Of a stretch of 64,000 nucleotides of DNA, positions 29,534 through 38,488 are shown piece after piece (position 1 is the stretch's first letter; each line of letters begins with the position of its first letter). Made by a program: the position numbers and the translations under genes. The notes below the pieces were generated by a model. The model ran no database searches. It was not told where the DNA came from and was given only the letters and a program-made list of their open reading frames with translations. This DNA comes from Nocardia panacis (lineage in GTDB: Bacteria > Actinomycetota > Actinomycetes > Mycobacteriales > Mycobacteriaceae), in assembly GCF_003598715.1 (NCBI RefSeq), contig NZ_QZFU01000033.1, positions 1-64,000 of the forward strand, written 5' to 3'.

Positions 29534-29914
29534 ATGAGTAAGGCAGCCAAAGGGCCTGCTGGCCCATACGCCCTCGCGGTGGCCGACGAGATCAGGGCCG
29601 AACTGGCGCGGCGCAATCTCGAGCAGAAGACCGTCGTAGAGGTCACAGGGATCTCGTCCAGCTACCTGTCCGCCCGCCTACGCGGAGACAAACCATTCGA
29701 CCTCAACGACATCGAGACAATCGCCGAAGCGCTCGGCATGAGTCCCCACACTCTCCTGACGCGAGCGGACCTACTGACGCAAAGCCGAGGCGCCACCGCC
29801 GAAGACGGGTATGGCCCCCGCGTCACCGGCAAAGGGTCCGTCACCGGCGAGACAAGCATCGAGAAAATCGATCAGCTCAAAGCGCGGCGGTCCGCGACCC
29901 GCCGCGCCATCTAG
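29534..29914 (+). CDS. CI-like immunity repressor
   Basis: 126 residues from an ATG at 29534 (MSKAAKGPAGPYALAVADEI). The XRE helix-turn-helix is EQKTVVEVTGISSSYLSARL, followed by a conserved FDLNDIETIAEALG and a short basic tail without a peptidase domain. Lack of a LexA-like domain means induction would need the antirepressor rather than RecA cleavage. It is the only rightward gene of the switch. Confidence 0.8.
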   Translation: MSKAAKGPAGPYALAVADEIRAELARRNLEQKTVVEVTGISSSYLSARLRGDKPFDLNDIETIAEALGMSPHTLLTRADLLTQSRGATAEDGYGPRVTGKGSVTGETSIEKIDQLKARRSATRRAI

Positions 29915-30205
29915 TCAGCGCGGCGGCTCGAACACCGAGCACACCCAACCCAACCCATCCACGCCCCGCCAGCCAACACCGGTTGGCCCATCAATGCGCG
30001 CGATCCTCGCCTGTCGGATAAGCTCCACCTGCTGTTCGACCGTCGCATCGTCGGCCGCCACCACCTCGACAGTGCCGTCGTAATTGACAATGAGACAACC
30101 GATTTCGGCATACAGCGTTGCCGGATCGATGGCCACACGACCGCACGGCTCCGCCATCACGATCCCAAGCTCACTCAGCGCAGCCAGAGTCCGCGGAATG
30201 ATCAT
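29915..30205 (-). CDS. Hypothetical protein, 96 residues
   Basis: ATG at 30205 (MIIPRTLAALSELGIVMAEP), converging with the repressor gene and ending one base after it. Contains LIVNYDGTVEVVAADDATVEQ, probably a small alpha/beta domain. The frame extends further upstream but without a ribosome-binding site or family support. Possibly a superinfection or lysogeny gene, by position only. Confidence 0.5.
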   Translation of the reverse strand: MIIPRTLAALSELGIVMAEPCGRVAIDPATLYAEIGCLIVNYDGTVEVVAADDATVEQQVELIRQARIARIDGPTGVGWRGVDGLGWVCSVFEPPR

Positions 30206-30614
30206 CTGCGCTCGCGAACCGCGAACCTCGCTTCGATCCCCCGCCGTGCGGCGCGCCCAGTCTGGTGCGCTCACCGCGTCGGCCTCGGATGTAATCGACC
30301 GCTCTCTGACTCGCTGCACTCGCCCCTCATCGCCTTGCGACCTCCCACTGCCACTTATCCCGAACATACATTCGGACGTTTCCGAATGGAAGCGCCGCCG
30401 CAAAACCCCAGCGACCAAGCCATGGCCACCGGAGTGAGCGGAGGGGCGGAATCTCCATGTGTGTCATCACATGCAATCGCCATAGATCCGCCCCATCCCT
30501 CGGCGCTGAACGCGCTGGTAGCCAGTCATGATAGGACGAACCGGCCGGTTTTACCGGCAAATCGTCCGCTTTATGATGTTGTTACCATTTAGAATGTTTG
30601 CCGGACCCCTGCGT
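30206..30614. other. Gap between lysogeny region and IS3 element
   Basis: No convincing gene. The last 60 bases are AT-rich for this genome (TTTATGATGTTGTTACC) and run into the inverted repeat of the IS3-family element. Nothing else identifiable. Confidence 0.5.
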
Positions 30615-30687
30615 GTCAGGGTGAGTTGAGACCACCGGTTCACAGCAACTTCTGCCTGACGCGGGGCGAGATCGGATCTATCCGTCG

Positions 30688-31011
30688 ATGACTACGGCGA
30701 TGCCGGTGCGCGAGACTGGGCGCATGGTTTCTTCTGCTCGGGGCGATGGTCCCCGCCGTCGGCGCGCGTTCACCGCGGCCGAGAAATTGGCGCACCTGAC
30801 CGCCTATGAGCAAGCGGTCACCGCTGGGAAGAGGGGCGGCAAACTCACCGCCGAACAAGCCGAGATCGCCCGGCTGAAGCAGGAGTTGGAGTTGAAGGAC
30901 AAACGATTGGCGACCACCGAGGCCGCGCTGGACATCATGGGAAAAGCGGTCGCGCTCTTGGAAACGATCTCCGAGAGCGCGGAGCAGGACCAGCGGCCCG
31001 GCAAGCGTTGA
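30688..31011 (+). pseudogene. IS3-family orfA with internal deletion
   Basis: 107 codons. The N-terminus (RRRRAFTAAEKLAHLTAYEQ) and the C-terminal leucine-zipper part (LTAEQAEIARLKQELELKDK, then ALDIMGKAVALLETISESAE) are normal, but the roughly 40 residues between them that form the rest of the DNA-binding domain are missing (AVTAGKRGGK joins directly). The frame is kept. The stop overlaps orfB by 4 bases as expected for the family. Confidence 0.75.
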
Positions 31012-32021
31012 GCAGCGCCTACGCCCGACCGCGCGAGGCCGGGGTGGCCACCCGCGCGGCCGCGGCCCTGACCGGCCTGTCGCGAGCCACGATGAACAGG
31101 AATACCAAACCCAGTGCCGCGCAACAGCTCCCGCAACGTCGGTCGACACCGCGCAACAAGCTCACCGACGCCGAGCGGGTGCGGGTGCTGGCGGTGCTGA
31201 ACTCGCCAGAGTTCGTCGATTGTGCACCGTTGACGGTGTGGGCGACCCTGCTCGACGAGGGCACCTACCTGTGCTCGGTGTCCACGATGTATCGGATTCT
31301 GGCCGAGAACACCCTGGTCAAGGAGCGAAGACGCTTGGCGCGGCACCCGAAATCGAACTGCCCGGAACTGGTGGCCACCGCACCGCGCCAGGTGTATTCG
31401 TGGGACATCACCAAGCCGGCCGGGCCGGGCAAGGGCATCTATTACGACGCCTACGTGATGATCGACATCTATTCCCGCTACATTGTCGGCTGTCATGTCC
31501 ATCACCGCGAATCCGGTGTGCTGGCAGCGGAATTGATGGAACAGATCTTCGGCACACACGGCGTCCCGCACGTAGTCCACGCCGACCGGGGCACCGCCAT
31601 GACCTCGAAATCGGTGACCGCGCTGCTGGCCGACCTCGAGGTCACCCGCTAGCACTCGCGGCCACGGGTGTCCAACGACAACCCGTACTCCGCGGCGTGG
31701 TTCAAGACCCTGAAATACGCGCCGGAATTCCCCACCCGGTTCGGATCACTCTGGCAGGCACGGCAATTCATGAACCATTTCGTCGACTGGTACAACCACC
31801 GACACCGCCACACCGGGATCGGGCTGCACACTCCGGCCGAGGTGTTCCACGGCCTGGCCGCCGCCCGCGACGCCGAACGCCGCCGGGTTCTCACCGCCGC
31901 CCGTGCCCGCCACCCGCACCGATTCGGCGCCATCACCACCGCCCCGAAGATCATCGACCTACCCACCGCCGCGTGGATCAACCAACCCGAACAGGAGGAC
32001 CAGCGACCCCAAGCGGCATAA
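31008..32021 (+). pseudogene. IS3-family orfB transposase with in-frame amber stop
   Basis: The rve catalytic core is readable: SWDITKPAGPGKGIYYDAYV (first D), VVHADRGTAMTSKSV (second D) and, past the stop, the C-terminal part (NHFVDWYNHRHRHTGIGLHT). A TAG at 31650-31652 interrupts it in the same frame, between EVTR and HSRPRVSNDNPYS, where the family has a serine codon (TCG). One base change therefore explains it. The two parts read as ORFs 31008-31652 and 31668-32021. Confidence 0.85.
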
Positions 32022-32083
32022 CACACCGAATGGTCTCATTCACCTTGAAAAATTCCGGACCCAGGAATGGGAAAATCAGCGGC

Positions 32084-33451
32084 TCACTCCAGCTCCAGCA
32101 GCGCATCCAGGTTCCCCAGCGCCGACCTCGCCAGCGTCAGATCCACTGTTTGATAGCCGCGAGTCGTCACTACGGAAGCGTGCCCAAGGATCGACTGGAT
32201 GATCTTCGCGTCGACACCAGCTTCCAGCAGTAGCGTTGCCGTCGTCCCCCGCATCGCGTGAACGTCCACCACATCCTTGATGCCCGCGCGTTCCTGCGCC
32301 GCCTTCCATCCCTTCCGATCCAGCACATCCGAAATCGGCATTCCCGGCAACTCCTTCAGCCTCGGCCGCGGCAGTGTCCACACCAGATTCCACGGGTTCG
32401 GTTCCCACGTCTCGCGGTACACCTTGAGGATCGCGGCCAGCGGCACAGGCAGCGGGGTAACTCGCTGCGACTTCGATGTCTTCGGGTCCGTCAACGCGGC
32501 ACCCCGCCACAGCGGCGTGTGTTTGAAACCGGGCTGCACGTCGAAACGCTTCGGGTCGTCCGGGTCGGCTTCCTTCTTCAGCGGCAACCATTCCAACTGC
32601 CACGCCAGATCTAGCGACCCTTCCTCGAAATCCACCCGATCCCACTGCAAACCGAGCAGCTCACCTTGCCGGCCGCCGAGCATGAGTCCCGCCGCCCAAC
32701 GGGTCACCAAGGGGTCCTTGGCCTCCATCGCCGCCAGCAACACCGACCGAGCCTGAGTCGCCGTGAGCGCTCCATGCGACTCGGACAACACCTGCGGCTT
32801 CGTCACCTTCTCTGCCACATTGCGATGCGCTTTCCCTTCCTCTCTGGCGGCTGCCAGCGCCGCTGACAAGACGTTGTGCGCCTCCTCGACGCTCCGCGTC
32901 GTGTACGGAACGTCTTCCCCGCCGCGCTTGTACGTCCGCCCCAGGATGTGCTTGTGCATGTACCGGACGTGCTTCGGCTCCAACTGCGCCAGCTTCAGAT
33001 GCCCGATAGCGGGGATGATGCGTGTCCTGATCGCGGACCTGTAGGACCGCCATGCATGTGGGCGCATCCTGAACTTCGCGATATGGTCGATCCAGTACTC
33101 GAGCCACACCGCGATGGTCATCTGCTGATCTAGCTGTGTGAGTCCCTGCGACAGCTCACCTTTGAGCTTGTCCAACTTCTTGATTAGCTCCGCCCGGTCC
33201 GCCGAGTACACGGGTTTCGACCGCCGCCGTTGCCCATCCGATCCTGCCTCCAATTCGAGCCGCCCCACCCACATTCCATCGGATTCACGTCGGTACACCG
33301 ATCCTTCGCCGGACTCGCGACGCGGTTTCGGCTTTTTCTTGTCGAATTCCTTAATGGTGCGTTTCACCGCCGCGACGCGTTTTGTCAGATCGGCTTTCGT
33401 GGCCGCTTCGATGACGACGGTCTCGACCCATACGCCGTTGCGTAACTCCAC
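32084..33451 (-). CDS. int: Tyrosine-family integrase
   Basis: About 455 residues from a GTG at 33451 (AAGGGG 10 bases upstream). N-terminal arm-binding region (SGEGSVYRRESDGMWVGRLE), core-binding domain (VWLEYWIDHIAKFRMRPHAW) and catalytic domain with R in LGGRQGELLG, H-x-x-R in HAMRGT, and H and Tyr in LGHASVVTTRGYQ. All five key residues are present. It integrates the element into a tRNA-Val gene whose 3' half lies 120 bases away. A start at 33544 is possible but would overlap the att region. Confidence 0.92.
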   Translation of the reverse strand: MELRNGVWVETVVIEAATKADLTKRVAAVKRTIKEFDKKKPKPRRESGEGSVYRRESDGMWVGRLELEAGSDGQRRRSKPVYSADRAELIKKLDKLKGELSQGLTQLDQQMTIAVWLEYWIDHIAKFRMRPHAWRSYRSAIRTRIIPAIGHLKLAQLEPKHVRYMHKHILGRTYKRGGEDVPYTTRSVEEAHNVLSAALAAAREEGKAHRNVAEKVTKPQVLSESHGALTATQARSVLLAAMEAKDPLVTRWAAGLMLGGRQGELLGLQWDRVDFEEGSLDLAWQLEWLPLKKEADPDDPKRFDVQPGFKHTPLWRGAALTDPKTSKSQRVTPLPVPLAAILKVYRETWEPNPWNLVWTLPRPRLKELPGMPISDVLDRKGWKAAQERAGIKDVVDVHAMRGTTATLLLEAGVDAKIIQSILGHASVVTTRGYQTVDLTLARSALGNLDALLELE

Positions 33452-33571
33452 TGGTGGCAGCCCCTTCAACTGTGGCCGGACACTGTAGCCAAGGTGGCAC
33501 AGTTGCCCACTGTTGTACACGTTGAGGCTATGTCTACCAGTCACATTCGTGCAGGTAAACCAGAATCGATG

Positions 33572-33621
33572 TCCGCCTCACACGCGGAAGGTCGCTGGTT
33601 CGATCCCAGCTGGGACCACCA
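33572..33621 (+). other. attR-type site: displaced 3' half of tRNA-Val(CAC)
   Basis: Folds as the 3' part of a tRNA: anticodon stem TCCGC/GCGGA around the loop CTCACAC (anticodon CAC, valine), T arm GCTGG/CCAGC around TTCGATC, then TGGGACC-A-CCA. The matching 5' half (GGTCCCA..., D arm) is absent from the 40 bases upstream, which are element sequence. So this is the chromosomal 3' end displaced by integration; the intact gene should be at the left end of the element. It includes the encoded CCA. Confidence 0.85.
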
Positions 33622-33625
33622 CTCG

Positions 33626-33659
33626 GCGAAGCTGCAGGCCAGAGGGCCTGCAGCTTCGC
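33626..33659 (+). terminator. 15-bp stem terminator of the original tRNA gene
   Basis: GCGAAGCTGCAGGCC pairs perfectly with GGCCTGCAGCTTCGC around AGAG, 4 bases past the tRNA CCA end. It is the native chromosomal tRNA terminator and marks the start of host DNA. Nothing else identifiable lies between here and 33902. Confidence 0.85.
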
Positions 33660-33901
33660 TGCATTTGAGTATCAACCCGAACCGGGTCGACTTTCGACGG
33701 TGCGTAGCCCCAACCGCGGTCCGTTCGAAAGTCATCGGAAGATCGACTGGCCGTGCTGATCCGAGGCGGGCGGAACGGCGTCCGCAATTGCATCGAATAT
33801 CGGCGGTGTCGTGATCTTGGGGTGGCAGGCAACCGTGCTGATGGGAATCAGCCCTACGGTCGGGTAGTTCCCTGAAAGCGCGCCGCACTGTGTGGCGTCG
33901 G

Positions 33902-34825
33902 CTAGGGCCTCAGAACGATTTTGCCATGGGTGTGTCTGCGTTCGAGTTCGGTGTAGGCCTGACGAACCTGGGTCAGCGGGTAGGCGTTCGCGATCGGGAC
34001 TTCGAGGTGCCCGTCGGCGATCAGGCCGGCCAGTTCGGCGAGGACCTGGGCGCCCGGCCTGCCGTTGGGTCCGGGTTCGGTTTTGACCCCGTGCTTTGCG
34101 GCTGCTGGGAAATCGATGAGGGTGTCGATCCGCTCGATTGCGACGCCGAGAGCGAGGGCCAGTTCGACGTACCCGTCGCCGTAGGTGTCGATGAAGGCGT
34201 GGATGCCGCCCGGTGCGGCCGCGGTGATCCGGTCCGTGACACCGTCACCGTATGCGACGGGGATCACGCCGTGGCCTCGCAGCCACTCGTGGTTGCGCTC
34301 GCTCGCCAGGCCGATGACCGTGGCTCCGGCGCGGCGGGCGAGCTGGACGGCGAGTGAGCCGACTCCTCCGGCGGCTCCGGAGACGACGATGGTCTCGCCC
34401 TTCTCGAGCTGTACGGAATGCACTGCCCCCCATGCGGTCACGCCGGCAATGTAGAGGCCGCCCGCCACCTCCCATGTGACGTTCTCCGGTTTGGGGGTGA
34501 GGTTGTCGACGTCAACGAGGACCAGTTCGGCCTGGGAGGAGCGCTTCTCGGAGAATCCGATCACCTCGTCGCCGGGCGCGAATCGGTCGGCTCCGGCACC
34601 GATCTCGACGACGACTCCGGCGAGGTCGCTGCCCTGCCCGGAGGGAAAGGTCGAGGGAAAGATGTCCGTCATCGCGCCGGTGCGTAGAGCCGCCTCGCCG
34701 GGGTTGATGCCTGCCGCTTTCACCTGCACGAGGACCTGCCGGTCCCCTGGCACGGGGCGGTCGACCTCCTCGATCCGCAGGACGTCGATTCCGCCGAATT
34801 CGTCGTACCTGACTGCCTTTGTCAT
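33902..34825 (-). CDS. Zinc-independent NADPH:quinone oxidoreductase (MDR family)
   Basis: 307 residues. The GroES-like N-terminus has the quinone-reductase pattern (INPGEAALRTGAM, FPSTFPSGQGSDLAGVVVEI) without zinc cysteines. The Rossmann dinucleotide motif is VVSGAAGGVGSLAVQLARRA (about residues 143-162). It likely reduces quinones or enones with NADPH in the cytoplasm. It is followed upstream by a separate SDR gene on the same strand, with a 70-base gap. Complete. Confidence 0.88.
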   Translation of the reverse strand: MTKAVRYDEFGGIDVLRIEEVDRPVPGDRQVLVQVKAAGINPGEAALRTGAMTDIFPSTFPSGQGSDLAGVVVEIGAGADRFAPGDEVIGFSEKRSSQAELVLVDVDNLTPKPENVTWEVAGGLYIAGVTAWGAVHSVQLEKGETIVVSGAAGGVGSLAVQLARRAGATVIGLASERNHEWLRGHGVIPVAYGDGVTDRITAAAPGGIHAFIDTYGDGYVELALALGVAIERIDTLIDFPAAAKHGVKTEPGPNGRPGAQVLAELAGLIADGHLEVPIANAYPLTQVRQAYTELERRHTHGKIVLRP

Positions 34826-34898
34826 TGTCTTGCTGCTCCTTCGGCGCGCGATGCGCCGCTGACTTCGAGAACGGGAATGGTTCGGACCGGTGCGCCTG

Positions 34899-35633
34899 TC
34901 ACCAAGGCACTACTCCGGCGTCGTCGAAGAATCCGCCGGTCGGGCCGTCGTCGGGCAGGGTCGCGAGGCGAATCGCGATCGCCGCCCCCTGTTGTGGTGT
35001 GCGGTCGCCGCTGAAACCGGTGAAGTCGGTGGCGGTCAAACCGGGACAGCCCGAGTTGATCAGGATGTTGGTATCACCCAGTTCCTTGACGTACTGGATG
35101 GTGACGGCGTTGAGGAAGGTCTTCGACGCCAAATAGGCAGCAGGAACTGGGCCCATGTCGATGCCGGGTGTGGTTTGCAGGGCGAGCGAACCGACACTGC
35201 TGGATATGTTGACGATTCGCGGTGAAGCCGAAGCGTGCAGCATGGGCAGCATCGCGTTGGTCACCCGAATGACCCCGATCACGTTGGTTTCCACTATAGT
35301 TCGCACGGTCGCGGGATCGACCGTGGTGGGTGTCTGCGGCAAATTGCCGGTGATGCCGTTGATCGCGGCATTGTTGACAAGGACGTCGAGCCCTCCGGCA
35401 TGATCGGCGATCAGCTTGGCCGCGGTGGCGACGCTCGCGTCGTCGGTCACGTCGAGCGGCACGCCGAACGCATCGATTCCGGCCGCGTGCAACTTCTCCA
35501 CCGCAGTCTCGCGGCGTTGCCGATCGCGCGCGCCCACACCGATTCGCCAGCCGAGGGCGCCCAGGCCCGCCGCGATCTCGTATCCGATTCCTTTGTTCGC
35601 GCCGGTCACCAGCGCGATTGTCTGCTCACTCAT
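34899..35633 (-). CDS. Short-chain dehydrogenase/reductase
   Basis: 244 residues from the ATG at 35633 (MSEQTIALVTGANKGIGYEI). Cofactor motif TGANKGIG, NNAAING, catalytic serine in NISSSVGSLA and YLASK (YxxxK). A carbonyl-reductase-like member of the classical SDRs, probably NADPH-dependent since an R/K-rich turn (GARDRQRR) follows strand 2. It is divergent from the LysR gene at 35739, its likely regulator. Confidence 0.88.
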   Translation of the reverse strand: MSEQTIALVTGANKGIGYEIAAGLGALGWRIGVGARDRQRRETAVEKLHAAGIDAFGVPLDVTDDASVATAAKLIADHAGGLDVLVNNAAINGITGNLPQTPTTVDPATVRTIVETNVIGVIRVTNAMLPMLHASASPRIVNISSSVGSLALQTTPGIDMGPVPAAYLASKTFLNAVTIQYVKELGDTNILINSGCPGLTATDFTGFSGDRTPQQGAAIAIRLATLPDDGPTGGFFDDAGVVPW

Positions 35634-35738
35634 GCCGTCGATCTTGATTCGGCCGCAGGTGGGGCGTCCAAGACCGATCGGGTGGTCGACGATACCGCAC
35701 GGGTATCGGTCGTGGTGGGCGCCGGATACGATGCCACG

Positions 35739-36632
35739 GTGGAGACCAGGGAGTTGCGATACTTCGTCGCCGTCGCCGAAGAATTGCACTTCGGGCGGGC
35801 GGCACAACGGCTCACGATGGCGCAACCACCGCTGTCGCGGGCGATCCAGCGGTTGGAACGACGGCTCGGAGTCGTTCTGCTGCACCGCAATCCCCGCGCG
35901 ATCACGTTGACCCAAGCCGGGTCGGTGCTGCTGCGCCAGGCCCGCCTCGCCCTCGAAGCGGTCGAAGCCGCCGAGCACCGCACCCGCCGCGCCGCTGCCG
36001 ACAAGCCCGGAATGGTGCTGGCCACCAAGGCCGGAGCATCGGGCGAACTGTTGTTGAAACTGCTCGACGCCTACGCCGCCGAACCGGGCGCTGTCGCAGT
36101 CGAGGTGGTGGTGTGCGGGCCAGGCGAAACGGAAAACCTGCTACGCAACGGGCGTGCCGACGTTGCTCTGCTCCTGAAGCCGTACGACACGACGGCCGGA
36201 TTCGACACCGAGGACCTGCACACCGAAGGGCAGGTCGTGGTCCTGCCCGCCGGGCACCCCCTCGCCAACCGGACCCACATGTCGATGGCCGAGGTCAACG
36301 CCCTGACAGACCTGCCCCTACCGCGCTGGCCTCGACCTGATGGAAGTTATCCGGACGGCCCGGGCCCGCAGGTTCGCGACCACACCCAGTTGACCCAGCT
36401 GATCAGGCTCGGACGGGCCTGCGCGGTCATGCCCGAGTCGCTCCGAGCTCAATTACGTGACGATCACGCCATCGTGCCGGTACCGGACGCACCGGCCGTC
36501 ACAACCGTCATCGCCTGGCCACCACACAGCAGATCCAAAGCCATCGCCGACCTCGTCCGTACCGCAAATACGCTTCTAGCCGATAACATCCGGAAATGTC
36601 CGCCTATCGAGCGTTTCTCGGGCAATGAGTGA
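35739..36632 (+). CDS. LysR-family regulator
   Basis: 297 residues from a GTG at 35739 (METRELRYFVAVAEELHFGR). Typical N-terminal winged helix (AAQRLTMAQPPLSRAIQRLE) and a periplasmic-binding-like effector domain ending with an AVTTVIAWPPHSRSKAIADL strand. The 105-bp divergent gap to the SDR gene is a probable shared control region. The open frame upstream (from 35235) is antisense shadow of the SDR gene. Confidence 0.88.
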   Translation: METRELRYFVAVAEELHFGRAAQRLTMAQPPLSRAIQRLERRLGVVLLHRNPRAITLTQAGSVLLRQARLALEAVEAAEHRTRRAAADKPGMVLATKAGASGELLLKLLDAYAAEPGAVAVEVVVCGPGETENLLRNGRADVALLLKPYDTTAGFDTEDLHTEGQVVVLPAGHPLANRTHMSMAEVNALTDLPLPRWPRPDGSYPDGPGPQVRDHTQLTQLIRLGRACAVMPESLRAQLRDDHAIVPVPDAPAVTTVIAWPPHSRSKAIADLVRTANTLLADNIRKCPPIERFSGNE

Positions 36633-36879
36633 GCGACTGTCAGTTGCCCCCGCGCTCCACGGCGATTCGTATCGAACGATGGACCACAGCCGGTGGACGA
36701 GTCGGGCAGTGACGGATCTGCGCCGAATGTTCCGCAGAACAGTGCCCTCGCCGGCCGCATCAGATGAATCCGCAGGTCAATCCCTTGATGGCGTGCTGCG
36801 TGTACCGACTGGCTTGATCCGCAATTGCGATCCGTAGGCCGTGGGGTGGTTCGGGTTGATCATGGTTGGGACCACAAGG
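36633..36879. other. Gap at the edge of the mobile-element graveyard
   Basis: No gene recognised. At 36850-36874 the sequence GGTTCGGG...TGGGACCAC resembles a decayed tRNA 3' end, right before the 36880-36920 hairpin, but the T stem does not pair. Confidence 0.35.
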
Positions 36880-36920
36880 AAACGGCTGGTCATCGCAGGT
36901 TTTGCGGTGACCAGCCGTTT
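36880..36920 (+). terminator. 13-bp stem terminator
   Basis: AAACGGCTGGTCA (36880-36892) pairs perfectly with TGACCAGCCGTTT (36908-36920), followed on the plus strand by more Ts. No clear gene ends here, so it may have belonged to a lost gene or attachment site. Confidence 0.75.
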
Positions 36921-36959
36921 TTCGTGCAATATACGTGCAATAACACCGGTCGCGTTTGG

Positions 36960-37090
36960 GTATTAGGTCGGCGATGGTGCCGGTTCACCGCACAGGACGC
37001 ATGGCGATGTCGAAGTCTTGCGATGGCAATGCGGATCTGGCCGCCGAACCGATAGGCCTTGAGTTGGCCGGTTGCGATCATGCGTCTGAC
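36960..37090 (-). pseudogene. Decayed excisionase, copy 1
   Basis: Minus-strand frame reads DTVRRMIATGQLKAYRFGGQ then IRIAIA, the end of a MerR/Xis-type winged helix. A one-base frameshift after that spoils the tail; skipping a base restores DFDIAMRPVR and a stop. About 120 bp match 40858-40985 at roughly 80% identity. Relic of an integrated element. Confidence 0.65.
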
Positions 37091-37106
37091 AGTGTCTCTG
37101 TGATCG

Positions 37107-38015
37107 TTGCCGTCGTCTTGTCGGATTCGATCGACAGCCCGTGGGCGTTGGCGCTGGTCGTGCTGCCGTGGCTGGTCACGGGCATCGATCACGCCGTGCA
37201 GGCGGCGCATCGACACGCCTGGTGCCCGCGCGTGCGACCTGGCCCGCACCGCCGAACAGGAGTACGAGGCGGTGATCCTGACCCCGTTGGGTGACGCCGC
37301 GCGGGCGCGGGGGATCGACCTCGCGGCCGTGGTCGGCTCCGCGCCGCCGAATACCGCGTTGATGCGGATGATGGCGGCGATGGCCCGCACCCATCAGGGG
37401 ATGCGTGGGCTGCCGGGGCGGTTGCTGGTCCCGGCCCGGCACCTGTCCGGGCTGGGGATACCGGAAATGGCCGTCCGGCATCTGATCTCGGCCACAGCGC
37501 CGGCCGTCGAGATCGTCGACCTGCGCCCACCGCCGCTCCGGATGCCCGCGTCACGCACGCTCGATATAGAGTTGCATCGGGTGCGGCCCGCCACCGAGCA
37601 TTCCGACTGTCTGGTCAACATCTCGGTCCTCGACGAGGATGTCATGGCCGCCGGAGTGAAATTCCGATTCGAACGCGGCGGCCTGGCCCTCCTCGTGCCG
37701 CGCGTGCTGGAGTTGCTGCGCGCCGCGATCACACCCCCACCCCGGCACACTCCGCGAACCACCAGCGCGGACGCGGCGCGTCTGCAAATCCTGTGCCCCG
37801 CCGGGGCAGCGCTCACGATCCTGCTCTGGGACCCCCACGCCCCGCACGCCGAGATCCCCGCCACGCTCCAGCACACCGCCGACGGCCTCGCGGGGGTGAC
37901 GGTGGAACGGGCGCGCAGCGAGATCGGCGGCATCGGGACCCGCATCGTCGTCCCCCTCGACAGCGGCGAAACCCTGGAAACCACAATGGAATCCACCACA
38001 CCCAGAAAGGAATGA
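37107..38015 (+). CDS. Hypothetical protein, uncertain start (possibly truncated)
   Basis: From about 37225 the frame reads like real protein: DLARTAEQEYEAVILTPLGD, then GLPGRLLVPARHLSGLGIPE and FRFERGGLALLVPRVLELLR, ending TTPRKE at 38015. Residues before that (CRIRSTARGRWRWSCCRGW) do not look native, and the neighbouring frame (ALALVVLPWLVTGIDHAV) could be the displaced N-terminus, so the gene may be frameshifted or cut by the excisionase relic. No family recognised. A small unit starting at 38017 or 38021 follows with a few bases between. Confidence 0.5.
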   Translation: MPSSCRIRSTARGRWRWSCCRGWSRASITPCRRRIDTPGARACDLARTAEQEYEAVILTPLGDAARARGIDLAAVVGSAPPNTALMRMMAAMARTHQGMRGLPGRLLVPARHLSGLGIPEMAVRHLISATAPAVEIVDLRPPPLRMPASRTLDIELHRVRPATEHSDCLVNISVLDEDVMAAGVKFRFERGGLALLVPRVLELLRAAITPPPRHTPRTTSADAARLQILCPAGAALTILLWDPHAPHAEIPATLQHTADGLAGVTVERARSEIGGIGTRIVVPLDSGETLETTMESTTPRKE

Positions 38016-38090
38016 CATGAATGTTGCCGACCGCCGCCCAGATCCTCGGGGTGTGCCGCAGGGACACCACCGACGAGGCCGACCGACCCC

Positions 38091-38488
38091 ATGACCGCCG
38101 CCTTGGCCCGATTCCATACCGAACAGACACGCATCTATCGGGCATTGATGCCTCTCACCGGTAGGACACCGTCGACCTGCCCGCCTACCAATACGATGAC
38201 GCCCTCGCCCGGCTCGGCACCGCGACCAGGGCCTCGATCGATGCCGTCCTCGCCCTCGATCGGATCATCTCGGCCGAGGTCCCCGCCGGAACGGATCCCC
38301 TCGGGGTCCGGCCCCGGATCGAGCGACTCGTCCACCTCGAGGCGTATGCCCGAGTCGGGATCACGGACGAGGACGTGGAGGTCACCGACGGGCTGGCCGA
38401 CCGCCTCGACCTGGCCGCGGACGCCTACGACCGATACCGCCTCGCCCTCCACGACCCGCAGGCCGTCGCGGCACCGCCGCGCGCCTGA
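38091..38488 (+). pseudogene. Frameshifted hypothetical gene
   Basis: The frame starting at 38091 reads MTAALARFHTEQTRIYRALM, then loses sense. From about 38167 the next frame continues convincingly: DTVDLPAYQYDDALARLGTA, RIERLVHLEAYARVGITDED, ending VAAPPRA and TGA at 38486-38488. A single-base shift near 38160 joins them into a protein of about 132 residues. No family recognised. It would have been co-transcribed with the 37107-38015 gene. Confidence 0.55.

Larger units (their letters stand above)
30615..32050 (+). mobile_element. Defective IS3-family insertion sequence
   Basis: Imperfect ends: left TCAGGGTGAGTTGAGACCAC (from about 30617) and right, inverted, TCAAGGTGAATGAGACCA (to about 32048). 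It contains overlapping orfA and orfB with the usual frame relation. orfA lacks its helix-turn-helix core and orfB carries an in-frame stop, so it cannot make its own active transposase. Borders are approximate by a few bases and no target duplication could be fixed. Confidence 0.8.

Noticed and set aside
33541..33888. Minus-strand ORF containing WSQLGSNQRPSACEAD
   Set aside because: This is the well-known artefact of translating the antisense strand of a tRNA gene; it lies over the tRNA-Val 3' half and terminator.
38017..38094. 25-codon frame starting MNVADRR
   Set aside because: Although it overlaps the next ATG, the arginine/proline-rich composition looks like shadow; the frame from 38021 (MLPTAAQILG) is equally unsupported.
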